This document shows, piece after piece, positions 37,255 through 50,380 of a DNA stretch of 64,000 bases (positions are counted from its first letter, which is position 1; each line of letters opens with the position of its first letter). Made by a program: the position numbers and the translations under genes. Below the pieces are notes generated by a model. It saw only the letters and a program-made list of their open reading frames with translations. It made no database searches and was not told the DNA's origin. Source of the stretch: Lates calcarifer (lineage: Eukaryota > Chordata > Actinopteri > Centropomidae); assembly GCF_001640805.2 (NCBI RefSeq), contig NC_066853.1:23495173-23559172 (forward strand), in the 5' to 3' direction.

Positions 37255-40200
37255 TATACAGTGTGTTAAACACATAGAAGTCATGTTGGACAAACATCAA
37301 ACAAGATCACATCTATTCCATTGAGCTTTATATCCGAGCCGACATGGATGAGCACCATCTAAGACTAATTTGCCCTTTCCATGTGCTGATCCCATCAGAG
37401 GCTCTGCTTAGTGTTGCAGTAATCCAAACTAAGACAGACGAATCCCTTCAAACGATTTGTACTCCCATCAGTCTTAACGGTCCATCTGGGATTCACCCCT
37501 AAGGTGCACACTCTTCTTGTCAAATTTCTGTATTGAATGATTCTTGTTTCAAAGACAACAAGGTTTTAATCCAGTTTGAAGCACTGCGTTGTTTAGAACT
37601 AACCACCAAATTTGTCCTCTTTAGCTGCTACATGCTTTGCTGTGTGCTTCACCAGTTAGTCTTTAACTTTGCACTGACTGCTGTTGAGTGATGAGCAGGT
37701 AGTGTAAGGTGGCTTAGACCTCTCAAAGAGTGGTGAACATAAACCAACAACAGTAAAGCTGTGAGCTGAAAGACACGGAAATGCTCAACATAACTGTTAG
37801 GAACCTCTACACTACTGACCCCTTTCACGTTACACATTCCATTCCCCGATAATATAAAAATATTTATGTTAGCAGCTTTAATCAGATCAACAACTGATGG
37901 GTCTAGAATCACAAGTGCATGTTTATGCAGCCATTGCAGTGATGCTCAGACCAAAAGAGCATAAACTGAACTACTATAGGAGTAAACATGCGACAACTGA
38001 TGAGATGGACACCTAAAATGGTTCCATTTGATTCAACAATTCAGCACAAAAACCATAGTATGCTGGGTTTGAATATTTAACTCAATTTAAACATGATATA
38101 CATTTTAAGAATTATTGGGGAAATTCAATTTTCTTGAAAACATTAAATTTTTACCAACTTTAAAGCTATTTAAATGAGAATTTAAAGTAAAGCCAGGCAC
38201 TGGACAGGCTTCATGACTCTATTACACTTCCCGAGAAGTGCTACATTGGTTAAATAAATTAATGGCTCAAGCTAATGCTAAACACCACAGATAAGTAAAA
38301 GAGACATCTTTGTTCCCTTTAAGTGCATAAGACATGAACTGTTAGAATTGGGGGAAAAATAAAACTAAAGTCATGTTCAATTTTATGCTACATAACACTG
38401 TATTCTATATTTTACCCTGTACTTATTCTAATTCTTTGTATTTTTGTCCTCTTGCATCTTACTACCTCATGGCCAAGATATGGCCATGGATCCAGCTTCT
38501 GACGTTGAAACTTTGATCCTCTCTTGCCTTTTTCGTGCTACTGCCCCTTTTTCTTTTAAGTTTTTTTTTTCCTCCAGTGAAAAACAGGCTTGAGAAACAT
38601 TTATATCACATACAACCATCTACATGACGTCAGTGTTTTCTGTAACCTGTTGCTGTCCATAATATCAGATGGAGACATTTTTTTGTCTTTTGTGCGGCAT
38701 GTGAAGACACTGCCACCGTGAACATGTTTGGATAATAAGGCAACACACATAATTAATCTGAACTGCTGAGAGAAAAGCTTTTTCCAAAATCATTTCCATC
38801 ATTCTGTCATATCAATTTATAACATGACTGAACATATGGAAGCTGTTTTTGATCACTGGCCACTTTTCTTGTCAGCAGCCCTGAGGGAAGTAACTGCCAA
38901 AAAGCAAATGGCACTGTTAAGCCCTGCCTGTCTTTGAAGTGCACAAAAACATCTTAATGCCTGTTTGATCTGATACTGAGTCATGTTTTTAGCTGTTCGG
39001 GCTCTGCTGCTTGATTTTGCATTAAGTGGTGGAAACCAGACGGAGCATTCCAGTGGTGACATGTGGTGTTTCGTCCTCTAAAGCAACAGGCTGGCCATTT
39101 TCCCCTGAAGCTTGATTTTCCACTGAGGAGGCTAAATGGCTGCTGATACAGTCACAGCAACTGTGCTCTGTTCATCACTATCCAATTATAACAATATGTT
39201 TGGGCTGTGGCTTTTTCATTTTCAATATTACTAAGCAAAGATATATAATACAAAGGTGGAGGATACACACAGTGAGTTATGGTGAGAAACACTGCATGCA
39301 AACATAAAGAACTCCACAGGGCACTGGAGGAGGGCCAGCATATAGGTTAATATAAGACTCTACCTGAGCAAAGAAAATGTGACTATTAACAAAGCAGAAT
39401 GCACTTCCTGGCTGTTGATAACTGAAAATGATCACACGAGGCAAGAGGCCTCAGTTATCTGCTTTTACTACTAATCTAACTTATTTACAGAGTACATACG
39501 GTTGTCCCCTTTGCTGTAAAAAGAAAATTTACATTTTGTTTTTCTTTTCTATATTTTATTGTTTCCTTCTTCTCCTATTCTCCGTCATTTTTTATAGCAC
39601 AAGTTTTACAGTTCAAGTACTGAAATGTCGTGTAATGATGCGTTCACTGTCTCCTGGGGTAGGGAGTGGCCATAACTTTGACACTACACACACCCCAGAT
39701 GCAGAGATCAAACTCACTCAGTGAATCAGACTGAGTGTATATTTCCTGATGGCCAGATTTATTTCTCTTATTCCTGTGTTTATGATAAAAAATGTTTACG
39801 CCTCATAAACATCCTTATATTTTTCTTACGGAAGGCAATAATGAAAGGAATGAGCAGCACACAAGCAACACATTTGACTTGTCAGTGAAGCAGAGTTTTG
39901 TGTCATTTTGAGTATGATGAAGACGCTGACAATATACCATAAGATGATGTTAGTTCATCTTCATGTTCTCACCTGGATATGTTTTGACATGGTTCATCTT
40001 GTTGAAATCTTCAGAGATGAGAAACTCCTGGAAGGCAAGCAAACACACACACACACACACACATAAGTTTCAATTTAAATAACCTTCCTGCCCCTACAGG
40101 CATTTGGAGGAGTCCAAATATTGAAACTGTAAACCAGATATACAGTTTTTTATTTAAACTAGTCTCTTTGAACAACCAAAAGATTGAGCCTGCAGCAAGA

Positions 40201-42453
40201 TTGTGAGGCCATCTGCTTGAGTTAGCTTCACTCACCACAACAGCTCCATTGTCCTGGCCTATGAAGATGCGTCTGCTGTCATGGTGGTACGACATGCAAG
40301 AGCACGGAGCTAAGGGTGACAGAAGACACTCTCCATGAGTATGGACATCTCTATACACATGACATGTTGCAGACAGGTTTGTATTATGTGGCTATATCAA
40401 ACTAACACAGACAAGCATATTCATAATTCATTTTCCAACAGAAACAATGCAGTCTTACTTACAGGAGACTGTGTGGAAGATACTTGGCCAGTACTGACCG
40501 CTGTCTCTCTTCAGCCATACCCGGATTGTTCTGAAGGAAAATGTCAAATCATCACATTCAAAGCACTCTCTATGTCTTATGTTATTAAGAAGTGTCATTC
40601 TGTAGTATAGTATGAAGATTTTTTTTTATATACAGAACTTTAAATGCATTTCTAATCTTCTACTAATTGTGTGCACCAACCTGGTGTCAGACTAATACAT
40701 TCTTAATGTAAAAATAAGACTTGGCACTTTACAATGGAAAGACCCATTGAAGAGAGCCCTCATCCAGTACTAGGACTTAATCCTCATCTGGGAAACCAGC
40801 CCTAATTCTCTTTATGTGCAAAGCTGGATTCTGTTCACAAACAGCACTGAAAGGAGTAGTGTTACATATTTAGTGGTTTCAATAATTTAGCGGGTAACTT
40901 TTTTTAGTATTATCTAACTGACACCCCCACCATGCACACAAGCTTTGTAAACATGAAACCGCATTACAGAAGTGATAGTTCAGTACTGAACTGCATCTGA
41001 AACTGTATGCTGTGGCCTTTACCAACTTCTGTACTTTGCTGTATATCCCATAAAGAACTTTTGATAGTTTTTTGATACTATTTTTTCAATATGTGTTGTG
41101 CTTTAATACATTTTAATATGTAATGATACAAATTTTAGCACCCACCGTAAAAATAACAGAAAACAAGACCACAAACATTATATGTAATGTCAAGCTGTGT
41201 TTTCAGTTCAAACTGAATTTAAAATTCCTATAAAATGTCATCCAACTCACAACATATACAATATCAAAGCAACTGTCCTGACCTGTTTCATCAAGGAACC
41301 TGAACGTTAGACTGCTGTACCGTCGCCCCCGACTTCCCCTTTGAATATGTGGTTTAGATGTGTGATGGAAACTGCATCTCATTTCTTCACAGCATCTAAG
41401 TTCCTTTATCTTTGAATGGGGATGTAGCCTCTTCACAATTGCAACCAAGCAAGACAGCCCTAATAATACCCAGTGAGTGTGAAGGACTGATAATAACAAT
41501 GCTCAACCCTTCACAGCTGAGGTTATGTGAGAGCAAGTCAGGTTACAGCTGTCCTGCTGCCTCCAGATTTTGCTGAAAACATGGTACTGATTTTTATCAC
41601 TCACGTACTCTGTGGATATTCCAGTGTACCCAAATTGTCTAGATGTGAATTTGATGGGGAGCATAGTCATTTCATCAAACATTAAATCACGCGTAGCTAA
41701 CAATACCACACAATATATTAACTTGTACATAAAATGAATTAACATCTCTATAGGTACCCATGGTTATTAATGTGTTCATAAAATGATACTTGTACCATAA
41801 GGACCAGCTAAAACAGTTTCACACGGGACAGGGACTTTCGATAGGTAATAATAATACTTGTATGTAGATTACGATGAGCACTTGAAGGCATCAAGTCGTT
41901 AGTTTGGAGAGTCGTGTTTACTTTGAGCAGTGCTTGGTAGCTAACCTGCTAGCAAGCGCATAGCCTAACATGTTTTAATTCTGTTACGTAAAGCAAACCA
42001 TGAGCCATAAAACCAAACATTATGGGATGAAAAGCAAATGTTATTTTCCCGTTTACTACACCGGTTGGTTGTTTGTTAGTGGATATTTAATGGAAAGGAT
42101 TCATTTTAGATTAATTTCCCACACCCTCCTGCACTAACCTTGGTTCCATGGAATATTACGGCCAAAAAATATCATTCTGAGAGGGAAAATGTTCTTCTCT
42201 TATGCTTCGTCCTTCTAAAACAAGTGCACCAAGAATTATGTGTGTAATGACCAGCAAATACACGGAGCCCGCTAGCTACTGCTGTAGGCTACCGTTAGCC
42301 TGCTTGGCAAACTCACCTGTCCTCGCTGACCGTGATCACTCCATCTTCTTTTGGTATTAAAACGGCTGCATTGACAGCGTCTGAGTGTCCTTCGATCTTG
42401 TTCAAAAGAACCGGTCTGGCGGTCTGAGGCCTCGAATGAATCTCCGCAGCCAT
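29567..42453 (-). CDS. wdfy1: WD repeat and FYVE domain-containing protein 1
   Basis: Twelve exons join in phase: 42453-42317, 40530-40463, 40309-40236, 40027-39973, 37200-37050, 36944-36832, 32571-32445, 30999-30894, 30586-30485, 30400-30270, 30091-29983 and 29626-29567. The protein is 410 residues, equal to human WDFY1. It is a seven-bladed WD40 propeller with a FYVE finger inserted before the last blade; the family binds PI3P on early endosomes and has been linked to TLR3/4 signalling. WD blades show GHDKSVSW and [12 protein letters not shown]. The FYVE zinc ligands are visible: C287/C290, HHCRKCG (312-318), C322/C325 and C344/C347. [25 protein letters not shown] and TLLKLEKQ favour WDFY1 over WDFY2. 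The exon 11 acceptor follows a very long TG repeat and its donor is weak (GTCAAC). Introns hold several transposon relics. Confidence 0.95.
30097..30169 (-). repeat. (TG)n tract abutting wdfy1 exon 11 acceptor
   Basis: About 36 TG units in the transcript direction end only a few bases before the GCAG acceptor of exon 11 (exon starts 30091). The repeat has replaced the normal polypyrimidine tract. Confidence 0.95.
31221..31655. mobile_element. Diverged third copy of the inverted-repeat element family
   Basis: The left part ('ctgctataattaatacttttacat', aligned in pieces) resembles the left part of the copy at 26155. The right part has the 'agtggccaa' block seen near the right end of the copy at 26589. 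It lies in wdfy1 intron 7. The ends are too diverged to define terminal repeats. Confidence 0.4.
32955..34190 (-). mobile_element. Degraded full-length Tc1-like transposon in wdfy1 intron 6
   Basis: An inverted repeat of about 50 bases links 32963-33011 with 34036-34086. The interior reads as a decayed Tc1 transposase on the minus strand, broken by stops and frameshifts; a remnant frame lies at 33594-33406. The DNA resembles the fish Tc1 family with the 'cagaccagagaatctt' and 'taccacaggtggactcca' blocks. It is inactive and has the same orientation as wdfy1. Confidence 0.8.
34318..34336. repeat. Short perfect palindrome
   Basis: GCTAGCTTT, one T, then AAAGCTAGC: a perfect 9-base inverted repeat around a single base. 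It lies just beyond the Tc1 relic in wdfy1 intron 6 and is probably incidental. Confidence 0.7.
37212..37253 (-). repeat. (TG)n tract upstream of wdfy1 exon 5 acceptor
   Basis: About 21 TG units in the transcript direction are followed by TCTGTTTTACAG and then exon 5 (starting 37200). Confidence 0.95.
40042..40064 (-). repeat. (TG)n tract upstream of wdfy1 exon 4 acceptor
   Basis: About 11 TG units in the transcript direction lie 14 bases before the exon 4 start (40027), separated by a normal pyrimidine-rich acceptor. Confidence 0.9.
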
Positions 42454-42661
42454 GACTTTAACTAGCCAGCAGTGTTTTCTTTCAGCTGATTTTCCTCCTC
42501 ACTCGCCAGTGAAGGGGATCAGCTGACAAGCCGCTGTCAGGATTACCGTAATGACCTGAAAGAATGCGCCCAACAAATTCAGGACACAAATGAAATCGAA
42601 CATGACCGGAAAGAAAAAAATGTATGTCTTTCTTAAAATATTAAACCAGAGGGATTTGAAA

Positions 42662-42663
<2 letters not shown>

Positions 42664-42695
<32 letters not shown>
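42664..42695. repeat. (GT)n microsatellite
   Basis: About 16 GT units immediately left of the degenerate repeat array. Confidence 0.95.
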
Positions 42696-42696
<1 letters not shown>

Positions 42697-42724
42697 AGTC
42701 CTGATGGTATATTCAACTTCTTGA

Positions 42725-43195
42725 GCCAGATATTACAGTTCTAGATCTCGATTTGTAGATTTTGAGGTTCTAGTTCAAAGTCCAAAACTAGCATTGGAAT
42801 TTAAACCATAGTTTTAAAGCTACAAAATTATAAATTAAAGTTAATTTGGAATTTCTAGATCTTGACAGGGGTCAACTTCTAGAATGTTAAACTGCAGTTG
42901 TAAAATCAGAATTTCCAAATCTACAAATGTCAAGTTCTGAACAGTACCAATTCATTAATTCAACATTCTAGATGTTTTACATTTGGAAATTCCAGTGCTA
43001 GGACTTGAAACACTACAATTGGAGTCCATGGTGCAACTTGGGAAAAACAAGACTGGCAACTTTCAGAACTGTAACTTACATCCTAATGTAAAAAAAAAAA
43101 AAAAATGTTGAAGTTGATTTTTAGATTTGGAGATTCCAGTTCTAGAACTGTAACTTGACATTTTAGAATTAAAATCTCAAGTCTAGATTTTGAAT
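42725..43195. repeat. Degenerate array of TTCTAGA/AGATTTGGAAATTCCAG motifs
   Basis: Variants of 'ttctaga', 'agatttggaaattcca' and 'aactgtaactt' recur in both orientations many times over about 470 bases. Unit length is not constant. I recognise no transposon family and no reading frame. Confidence 0.55.
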
Positions 43196-43588
43196 GTTCA
43201 TCTGTTCAAATACTTTATTGTACTGAACATACCTTCAGTATACTATAACAATTGGAAATCTGCATGTGGTTCAGTGTTGTGACAGAGTGGTGACCCAACC
43301 ATCCTACCTCTTGCTTCATACTTACACTCCAAGCCACCCACAAGTCTTAACAGGGTAAGTAGTTATACAGTTATACAGAAATACAGAGATGTGTTTTAAT
43401 AGTGATAATAATAATAATAATAATGATAAAGAATCATAAATTTCTATTGTAATTATGATGAACATGTTAAAAATGAATACACAATCACAGTACTAAAGAA
43501 TGTCACATGTACACAAACATTCTCTCCTCAGAAATACTATTATAGAATATACGTAAGGCAAAAATCATTGGTGTTATAAATATGTGTA

Positions 43589-43594
43589 TTTATT
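43589..43594 (-). terminator. serpine2: Candidate poly(A) signal of serpine2
   Basis: TTTATT on + (AATAAA on -) lies about 515 bases after the serpine2 stop codon. Other AT-rich signals nearby could serve. Confidence 0.35.
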
Positions 43595-44107
43595 CCGCAA
43601 GTACGGTAACAGAAGACTTCCTCAGTGAGGGAAACAATCAGTTTAAAGTAGCTGAATGCAAGGCTTTCAAGATGGGATGTACATTGGTGTAACTTTGGAG
43701 TGAAACTTAGAATCAACTGAAGTGATGTGACTTGAGATGGAGAACTTTTTACTGAAAACAACATGATAAATCACAAAATAAAATCACCCTATTCCAGAGT
43801 TCAGAAAATACACAATTGACATTCAAAGTTTTTCTTAAAAATGTAATAAATTCAAAAAAGTGTACAAAAAATTAAAACAGCTGGAAAATTTAGTCTGCAA
43901 AACATTTTATAAAGCATGCTAAGCATTACAGAAAATGGGTAACATAAAAAGCAATATTTATAACAAATAACATCATATGTCCACATTGTACATAAGTCTA
44001 CAGCAAAGTGTATGTGTCTATGTGAGTGTGTGCTCATGTGTATGTTTGTGTTCATGCGTGGCAGTGTATAAGCATTTCCTGTGTTGGCCTATGATGCTGG
44101 TGATGGC

Positions 44108-47100
44108 TCAAGGCTTGTTGATCTGGCCCATGAAGAGAATGGTACCTGAGGACAGAGACAGAGAGCTCATTACAGTCAAATACTGCTCTCTACAGGTAAA
44201 AGCAATCAGTTCCAAGGTAAAGTGTCAACTATATTTTAACAAGAATATGAACAAGACAAAAAAGATTTTATGCAAGTTATTTCCATAAAATATTTGCCCA
44301 AGGGATTTGCATCATATAGCGAGTAGTGCTCTCTCTGGGGTTGTCTGGTTTTATTAAGCCTGACATTGGTGATAAACTGCCATGTGTGTGTATACTATGT
44401 CTGATATATTTCTCCTGTAGCTGTGCAAATGTTATTCATATAAATCTATTAAGGTGAGTAAATCCAGAAGGAAATAGAAGGTTCTACCTGTTGGGTTATG
44501 TCTGATGAGGAAGAGGAAAGGTCTGTCCACTGTAACCCAAGGTGGAGAGGACCGAGCCAGCAAAATGGCAGCTAAACAGAAAAGCAAACACATTGTAAAA
44601 ACAGGTCAGAAACTGTAACAGTGTAGGATATTGTTAAGAATGTAGTAATGCTATACTATTAGAATAGTATACTATAATACTGAGTACAACTGCTATGTAG
44701 AACATTCTTATCAACTAAGCATACAGGTTTGCGTTAGGCTCAACATTTAAGTCCAAGACAAGGCACTCTGAACAAATACTTACTTGTGGCAGCTGCTGCT
44801 TTTGTTCCATCTTCATTCACCACAATTTTGGCTTTCTGGAGTGCCCTGGATACATGCACAGGCTCAACACCTGGGAAAACACTTACTGTTAATTCTAGAT
44901 GTAGACAATACAGTGTATGAATATTCTGTGCCATCAATACCTTTTTATTAACAATTTGATATTGATCAGCCAATGCTGATGGTGGGTACATTATTAGTGT
45001 AATTATTTACTAGTGATCAACAGCATCAGTGAAGAAAACCTTGCTATCTACTTACAAACAGACTGTGCTTAACTGACATCTTTCTCTGCCTGTGTTAGTG
45101 CACTTTACTGAACCTTGTCAAAAGACATAACTGAGCGTTTTTAGTTGAGACTGCAACTGAACCTTGTAAAGAGTGATAAAACAGAAAAGAAGGGGAAAAA
45201 AGAGCCATCTTTTACCACATTATTACCAGGGGATAGTTGCAGTGTGGCTATTTCTTTCTCTTTTCAAAGATATGCAATACAGAGCTAATGCAGTTCTATT
45301 CAAACACCACATGATGGCACTAGAGCACTTAAATTCAGAGCTCCTTTCTGTTCATTGCTCAGGGAGATGATGAGTGATTCAGTTTTTCACACTGAACAGT
45401 GAGCTGTGCTTCATGCTGCTTACTGGATCTTAGCAGTAAACAGAAACAATCCTTCCATATTTTTATGCCTTGCTATTTTTTCAAACTGCTGTGAACACTT
45501 TGAGGCACTGTGGAAGCACTGCGTCACTTTTGGGTTTGGATTGATTGTGTTTTCACTCACTGATGTGTCTGAAGTCGGCTTTGACCTGACTGAACATGTC
45601 TGTTATTCCCAGTGCTGAAAGTGGGGCTTCCAAATCTACCTCCGCATCCGCAGTAAACCTACAGACACAAACACATACAAACACACACACTGCTAATGTT
45701 TGTCACATTCAGTCAACTATGTTTTAAGAACTGGTTTGTGTGTGTGTCTTACCTGGGGATAACCAGGTGGACTTTCCTCATGCGCATCAGTTTGGTCCAG
45801 CTCTGAACTGTGGCTGTGCTGATGTGTGGGACAACACGGGACAGGGGTGTGTCCTCATCAGAGGGGAGAACAATCAGCATGCTGATGGTGTTGCCATGGT
45901 AGGGCAGCTCAATCACCTTGTATTTCAGCCCCTGAGGTGTGGTGGCCATGCCTGGCAGCAGAGGAGAGGTTAACAAGAATGAAACTTGATACAGAAATAA
46001 CCACCCTTTTTATTCCTATACATTTCTTGTATTTCCTTTTGGAAGGACATGCATGACTGATTGGTAACCAAGTTATCTTTCTGATGCATCTAATTAAAGA
46101 ATAAAATTCTTAACAGACTTCCTGTTTTTACTTGACAAGTGATTTAGATAAAGTATCTTATCTTGTCCTCTTATTGGTTATTGAGTCTACATAATCCATT
46201 TTTCTTCTTTCTTGTGATGTAAGAAAAATGCTATGAAATCAGCGCTTTTCTTCCCCTGTTATACATCTGTAAGTTTTTACAGTATTTTTAATACAGTTGT
46301 TCCTTGTGTAGGCTGTAGCAGGTCTTTGTGTTTCTGTGGGTAACAGTTTTTCTTTGTCTCTCTGGCCACAGTGGTTATCGCAGCTCAATATTTTTATTTA
46401 ATCTAAACAAACTAGAAGCGGAAAATGCATCATTTCCTGAGGGTAAGGACCTACCAGACAGCAGATGTTCATTATACCAAATGCAAAAGCCTCTCTGGTA
46501 CAACACTGTAATATAGCAACTGTGTTGTATCAGTTGGTAAAGGGGAGTAGCAAAACAGACAGTTATATTCAAATATCACAGATTATGACTTTTTATTTTT
46601 ACAGTGATACTATTTTTAGACCTACTGAGCCTTCCAAGATGCACTAGAGAGCTTTTCTCTTTATTCAGATACTTTATTAATACTGCTTAGAGCTTGAGAT
46701 GGCATTCAGTGTGCTGGACTGTATGGGTCCTTTTGAAATAACAGCACATTTTCACCTAGTGCTGCACTTAGCTTTAACATAACAAAAAGTAACATATGTA
46801 CAACGTAACTGTTGGCCAAAGAGAGCACACAGAGTCACAGCAGTACCAGTCTCACACCACAAGCATCAATTCAACAATGCTTACACAGTTTTCCATGCTT
46901 TATATGGCCATTAAATTAAATCACAGCACATTAAAGCCATGTATATGTGAATCCCACTACAATGATGTATCAAGCCATACCCAAGTGACTTAGGGCTGTC
47001 ACCAACTTTAACTTTATATCTCTTTATGATGTTAGCACAGTAATTTGGTAACAAGAATCAAAGCAACAAGTCACAGACTTTCGACACTACAGTCAACACA

Positions 47101-50100
47101 CTGCAGGATAGTGGAGAAACATCTGTGCCTCACAGCTGAACATGGCCTTAGTTTACCTCTAGCACTGTATGAGAGCTACCCACAGCACTCACCATGCTAA
47201 CACAACTCTGACAACTCATCTAAATATAGATAACTGACTGGTATATCATTTCATTTCACACAAGGCTAAATAATATGCTACGGATGTCATTGCAACTCAA
47301 CACAGGCTGACCTATGAATCATAAACTGGCAATGCCTGCGATTCTTTAAATAAACTAAATGAAACTATGTAATCATGAAATCTGTGTCAGTAGATCAGTT
47401 TGAAAGACCTGAGTGCTTAAGCACCTGCTGATAGGCCTGTTTCCTGCCATTTGTCCAAACTTGTATTTGTGAAGGTTCAGCCATGTAAAGACAGTTCAGA
47501 CAAGCAGCAGTTCCTCATAGAAACTTATTGTTGAGTTAAAGGTGCACTGTGGAGTTTCTGACCAACTACAAGCTAGCAGACATGGATGTAAGCAAAGCAA
47601 TAGCTTGCAATGGCTATGCAAATTCTGAGGACAGAAATGCATTCAACATATTTCTTAGACCTCAAGAATAAACACAATGTGTTTTGGTGGGATACACTGA
47701 ATGTCAACATAACATGAATTTGTTCCCAAGAAAACCCCACCTTTAATTTTACTGTACCATCCAGTATTCTAAAAATGTTGTATGTAGAATTCAGGTCACA
47801 TCATCCACCATACCCAAAGCACACTACCCGTCTGTGTCTCATGCCCTCCTGAGGATCATACTGAGCAGCATGCCTACCATAAATGGCTTTTTCAACACCT
47901 TCCATCCCCTACAAGATGTCCAGTTGTTCTCTGTCTCCTGCCACGAACTCATTACAATTAGCTCTGTTTTTAGTAACTTAAGGGCTGACATTTTCCTTCA
48001 AAATAGTTCCAAGTGTGGCAAACAAGAAAGAACCATTCTTGACACACATTCAAATTGGATCCTGTTGCCACTGAAAGTATAGTGCATGCTGATTTTTCTT
48101 TAGATGTGGACACTGGTATAATTTTAATTTAAGGGTCATTTCAGGGTCTGGTGATAGTGCACAGTAGGTTACTGCCTGCCACTCGTTCTATGCTAGTATA
48201 TGGAAAAGCCATTAGTCCTTGATCAAACAAATCTGTGACACTGTGTGACTAATCATACTTCAACAGATTCCTGACAATTCACGGTGAAAGAAATGGAAGG
48301 CCCTAATATAGAATGAAGCCCCTCTAGATTTACGTACAGAGATAATCAAAAAATTTTATTTATCATATTACTGAGGTGAAATTTTATTTGACTTGTCTCA
48401 TTTCCTCTTATCACTGATAGAAATGATCTGGCAACTTCATTTCAGCTACTCTAAATGCATTACTGCAACAAGCTGCAGGACAGCTTTCTAATCATGGAAC
48501 AAAATATCTTTAAAATGTCATTTGGTGGTGTAATGTAATAAAGATCATGTTGTATTCAGCATCAATATGCATCTAAAATATTGGCTGTATGTAAAGAAGT
48601 CAGTGATGTCAAAGAAAAATAATCAAAACTGAATAATGGCTCTAATTAGATATATCCCAATGGTTAGTCTCAGACAGAGGGCCATCAGTGGAAACCTCAT
48701 ACATCAGTACTCACCTATATTGAAGACAGATAGCTGGGACATCATTGGGACTGAATATTCATTCCCATCACCACCTTTGAAGGGCCTCATCTTGGTGTTT
48801 GTTGGCTGGAAGCGAGACTTCCATAAGCCTTTGAAGTAGATTGAGTTGACAGTGACTAGACGGGTCATAGCTGGGTCCAACATGTCTGGTTTGATCAAGC
48901 TGGAGATGTGACCTGGATGAATAAGCAACATGAGGGCGACATCCAATCAGCAAGGCTTGATGAAAACCACCATCCCTTTCACATTCTCTTTAGTACAGAT
49001 GAGGAAGTAAAAATGTAGCATCATATAAACACACCAATCTACGCAACAGAGGACTGTCCACATTACAGAGTTAGGGGTTTATACTGTTAAAAAGGCAAAA
49101 TAGTTCAATGGTTTGAACATGTGTTTGTCTTTGTTGCAGGTAAATATACAGGGGTCCAAGCAACCTACACAGTGTGGACCTCTCACAGTCCTAGGGTGAT
49201 CAGAAAGATGAATAAGGCTTACACAGGTGGACCACGTGAACTGTCAAATCTGTGTCTTTATTAGGAGTGTAACAATTATGAAACAGAGACCAAAGCAGCA
49301 ATATGAATGTCTATATTTCATATTGCGATACAGATGGAACCGCAATACCCAGAGACTGTAGACCTCCCGCACACATCCAAGGCAGCAGTGTGGGAACAGG
49401 TATGAATTGAATCATGGCTCAAAAATCAAGATCTGAACACAACCATGGATTTGGAGAGTCACCCCTACTCTTTATCTAAACCATTTCCAATAAATTATTT
49501 TGCACAAAATGTGATGAAGTGTCTCTTAGTTTTAGTTCTATTCTCTCCAAACATACATATATGGATTCTTTACATACATGACTGACTGGAATTTTAGGGT
49601 TTGTGTGACAAATTTAATGAAAATTCATTTAAAAAACCCATTAAAAATACAAGCTCACATATAGACATAAACATGTTGTATATACTGTTGTATACAGCTG
49701 CTATGTACATCACTGACTCCTACCTTTGGTCTTATTGTTGACCCATTCGTTGATTTCATTGGCTGCCACCTCAGGGTTGTTGAAGTCCAAGCTCCTAGCC
49801 TCACTTTGGAAGTTCTCTTTGTTGGTGCTTACAAAGGACGCCTCCATGGGGAAGCCCTCCTGGCTGAAAATGCCATTGGCAATCAGCACGGCATCCTGGT
49901 TGGACTTGGTTGTCAAGGTCTTGTGCAGCTTCCTCAACATCTTGTAAGGACCTGGCAGACCAAATAAACAATAAATTATTTCCCAATCACTGCTTAATGT
50001 GGAGCGCTTATCAGCCAAATGTTAATGCTGAGACCAAGCTTACATACAAGGTTAATCAGAACAGCTCCACCTTAACTTCTACAGTCAGAGACAGTCCATA

Positions 50101-50363
50101 CCATTTTTCTTGTAACGGAGAGCACTAATGATCTGCTTCCGGGTTTCTCCATGGGCTCCAGGTAGCAGCATGCCTAGAATGGAAGCCACTCCATGGGGTG
50201 AAAACACCACATTTTCCAGGGGCTTGGAGCGGACTACTTGCTGAAACACCTGTATGCCGAGATCTGAGCCCCGTTCACCATATGAGGGGGCCTGGGGCAG
50301 CACGCCATCAAGACAATGCAGAATCACCAGCGCATACAAGCAAAATACAGAGAGGTGCTTCAT
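44108..50363 (-). CDS. serpine2: Serpin E2 (protease nexin-1, glia-derived nexin)
   Basis: Eight coding exons join in phase: 50363-50102, 49951-49724, 48912-48715, 45951-45753, 45658-45561, 44870-44784, 44571-44488 and 44145-44108. The protein is 397 residues (human 398 by memory). Residues 1 to about 24 form a signal peptide. The serpin core is complete, with NSIYFKGLWKSRFQ and [20 protein letters not shown]. The hinge EDGTKAAAAT leads to the reactive loop TAILLARSSPPW with P1 Arg364 and P1' Ser365, as in human, so it should inhibit thrombin, urokinase, plasminogen activators and trypsin-like proteases outside the cell. An acceptor at 50381-50382 implies a non-coding first exon further upstream. 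Conserved reactive loop and position beside wdfy1 make SERPINE1 or SERPINE3 unlikely. Confidence 0.97.
44653..44670. repeat. Short palindrome in serpine2 intron
   Basis: ATACTATT, AG, then AATAGTAT: a perfect 8-base inverted repeat in an AT-rich stretch. Confidence 0.6.
47530..47740. mobile_element. Possible short transposon relic in serpine2 intron 3
   Basis: A 'taaaggtgcactgtggag' edge and the word content resemble short non-autonomous fish elements of the same style as those at 26-27 kb. The right end is unclear. Weak evidence. Confidence 0.3.
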
Positions 50364-50380
50364 TATGGTTTATACAGCAC

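Larger units (their letters stand above)
42454..43588. other. wdfy1 promoter side and intergenic space before serpine2
   Basis: The first 150 bases should hold the wdfy1 5' UTR and promoter; no TATA box is visible. The rest is a (GT)n run (42664-42695) and an odd degenerate repeat (42725-43195). MRPL44, which lies between WDFY1 and SERPINE2 in human by memory, is not present here. Confidence 0.55.
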
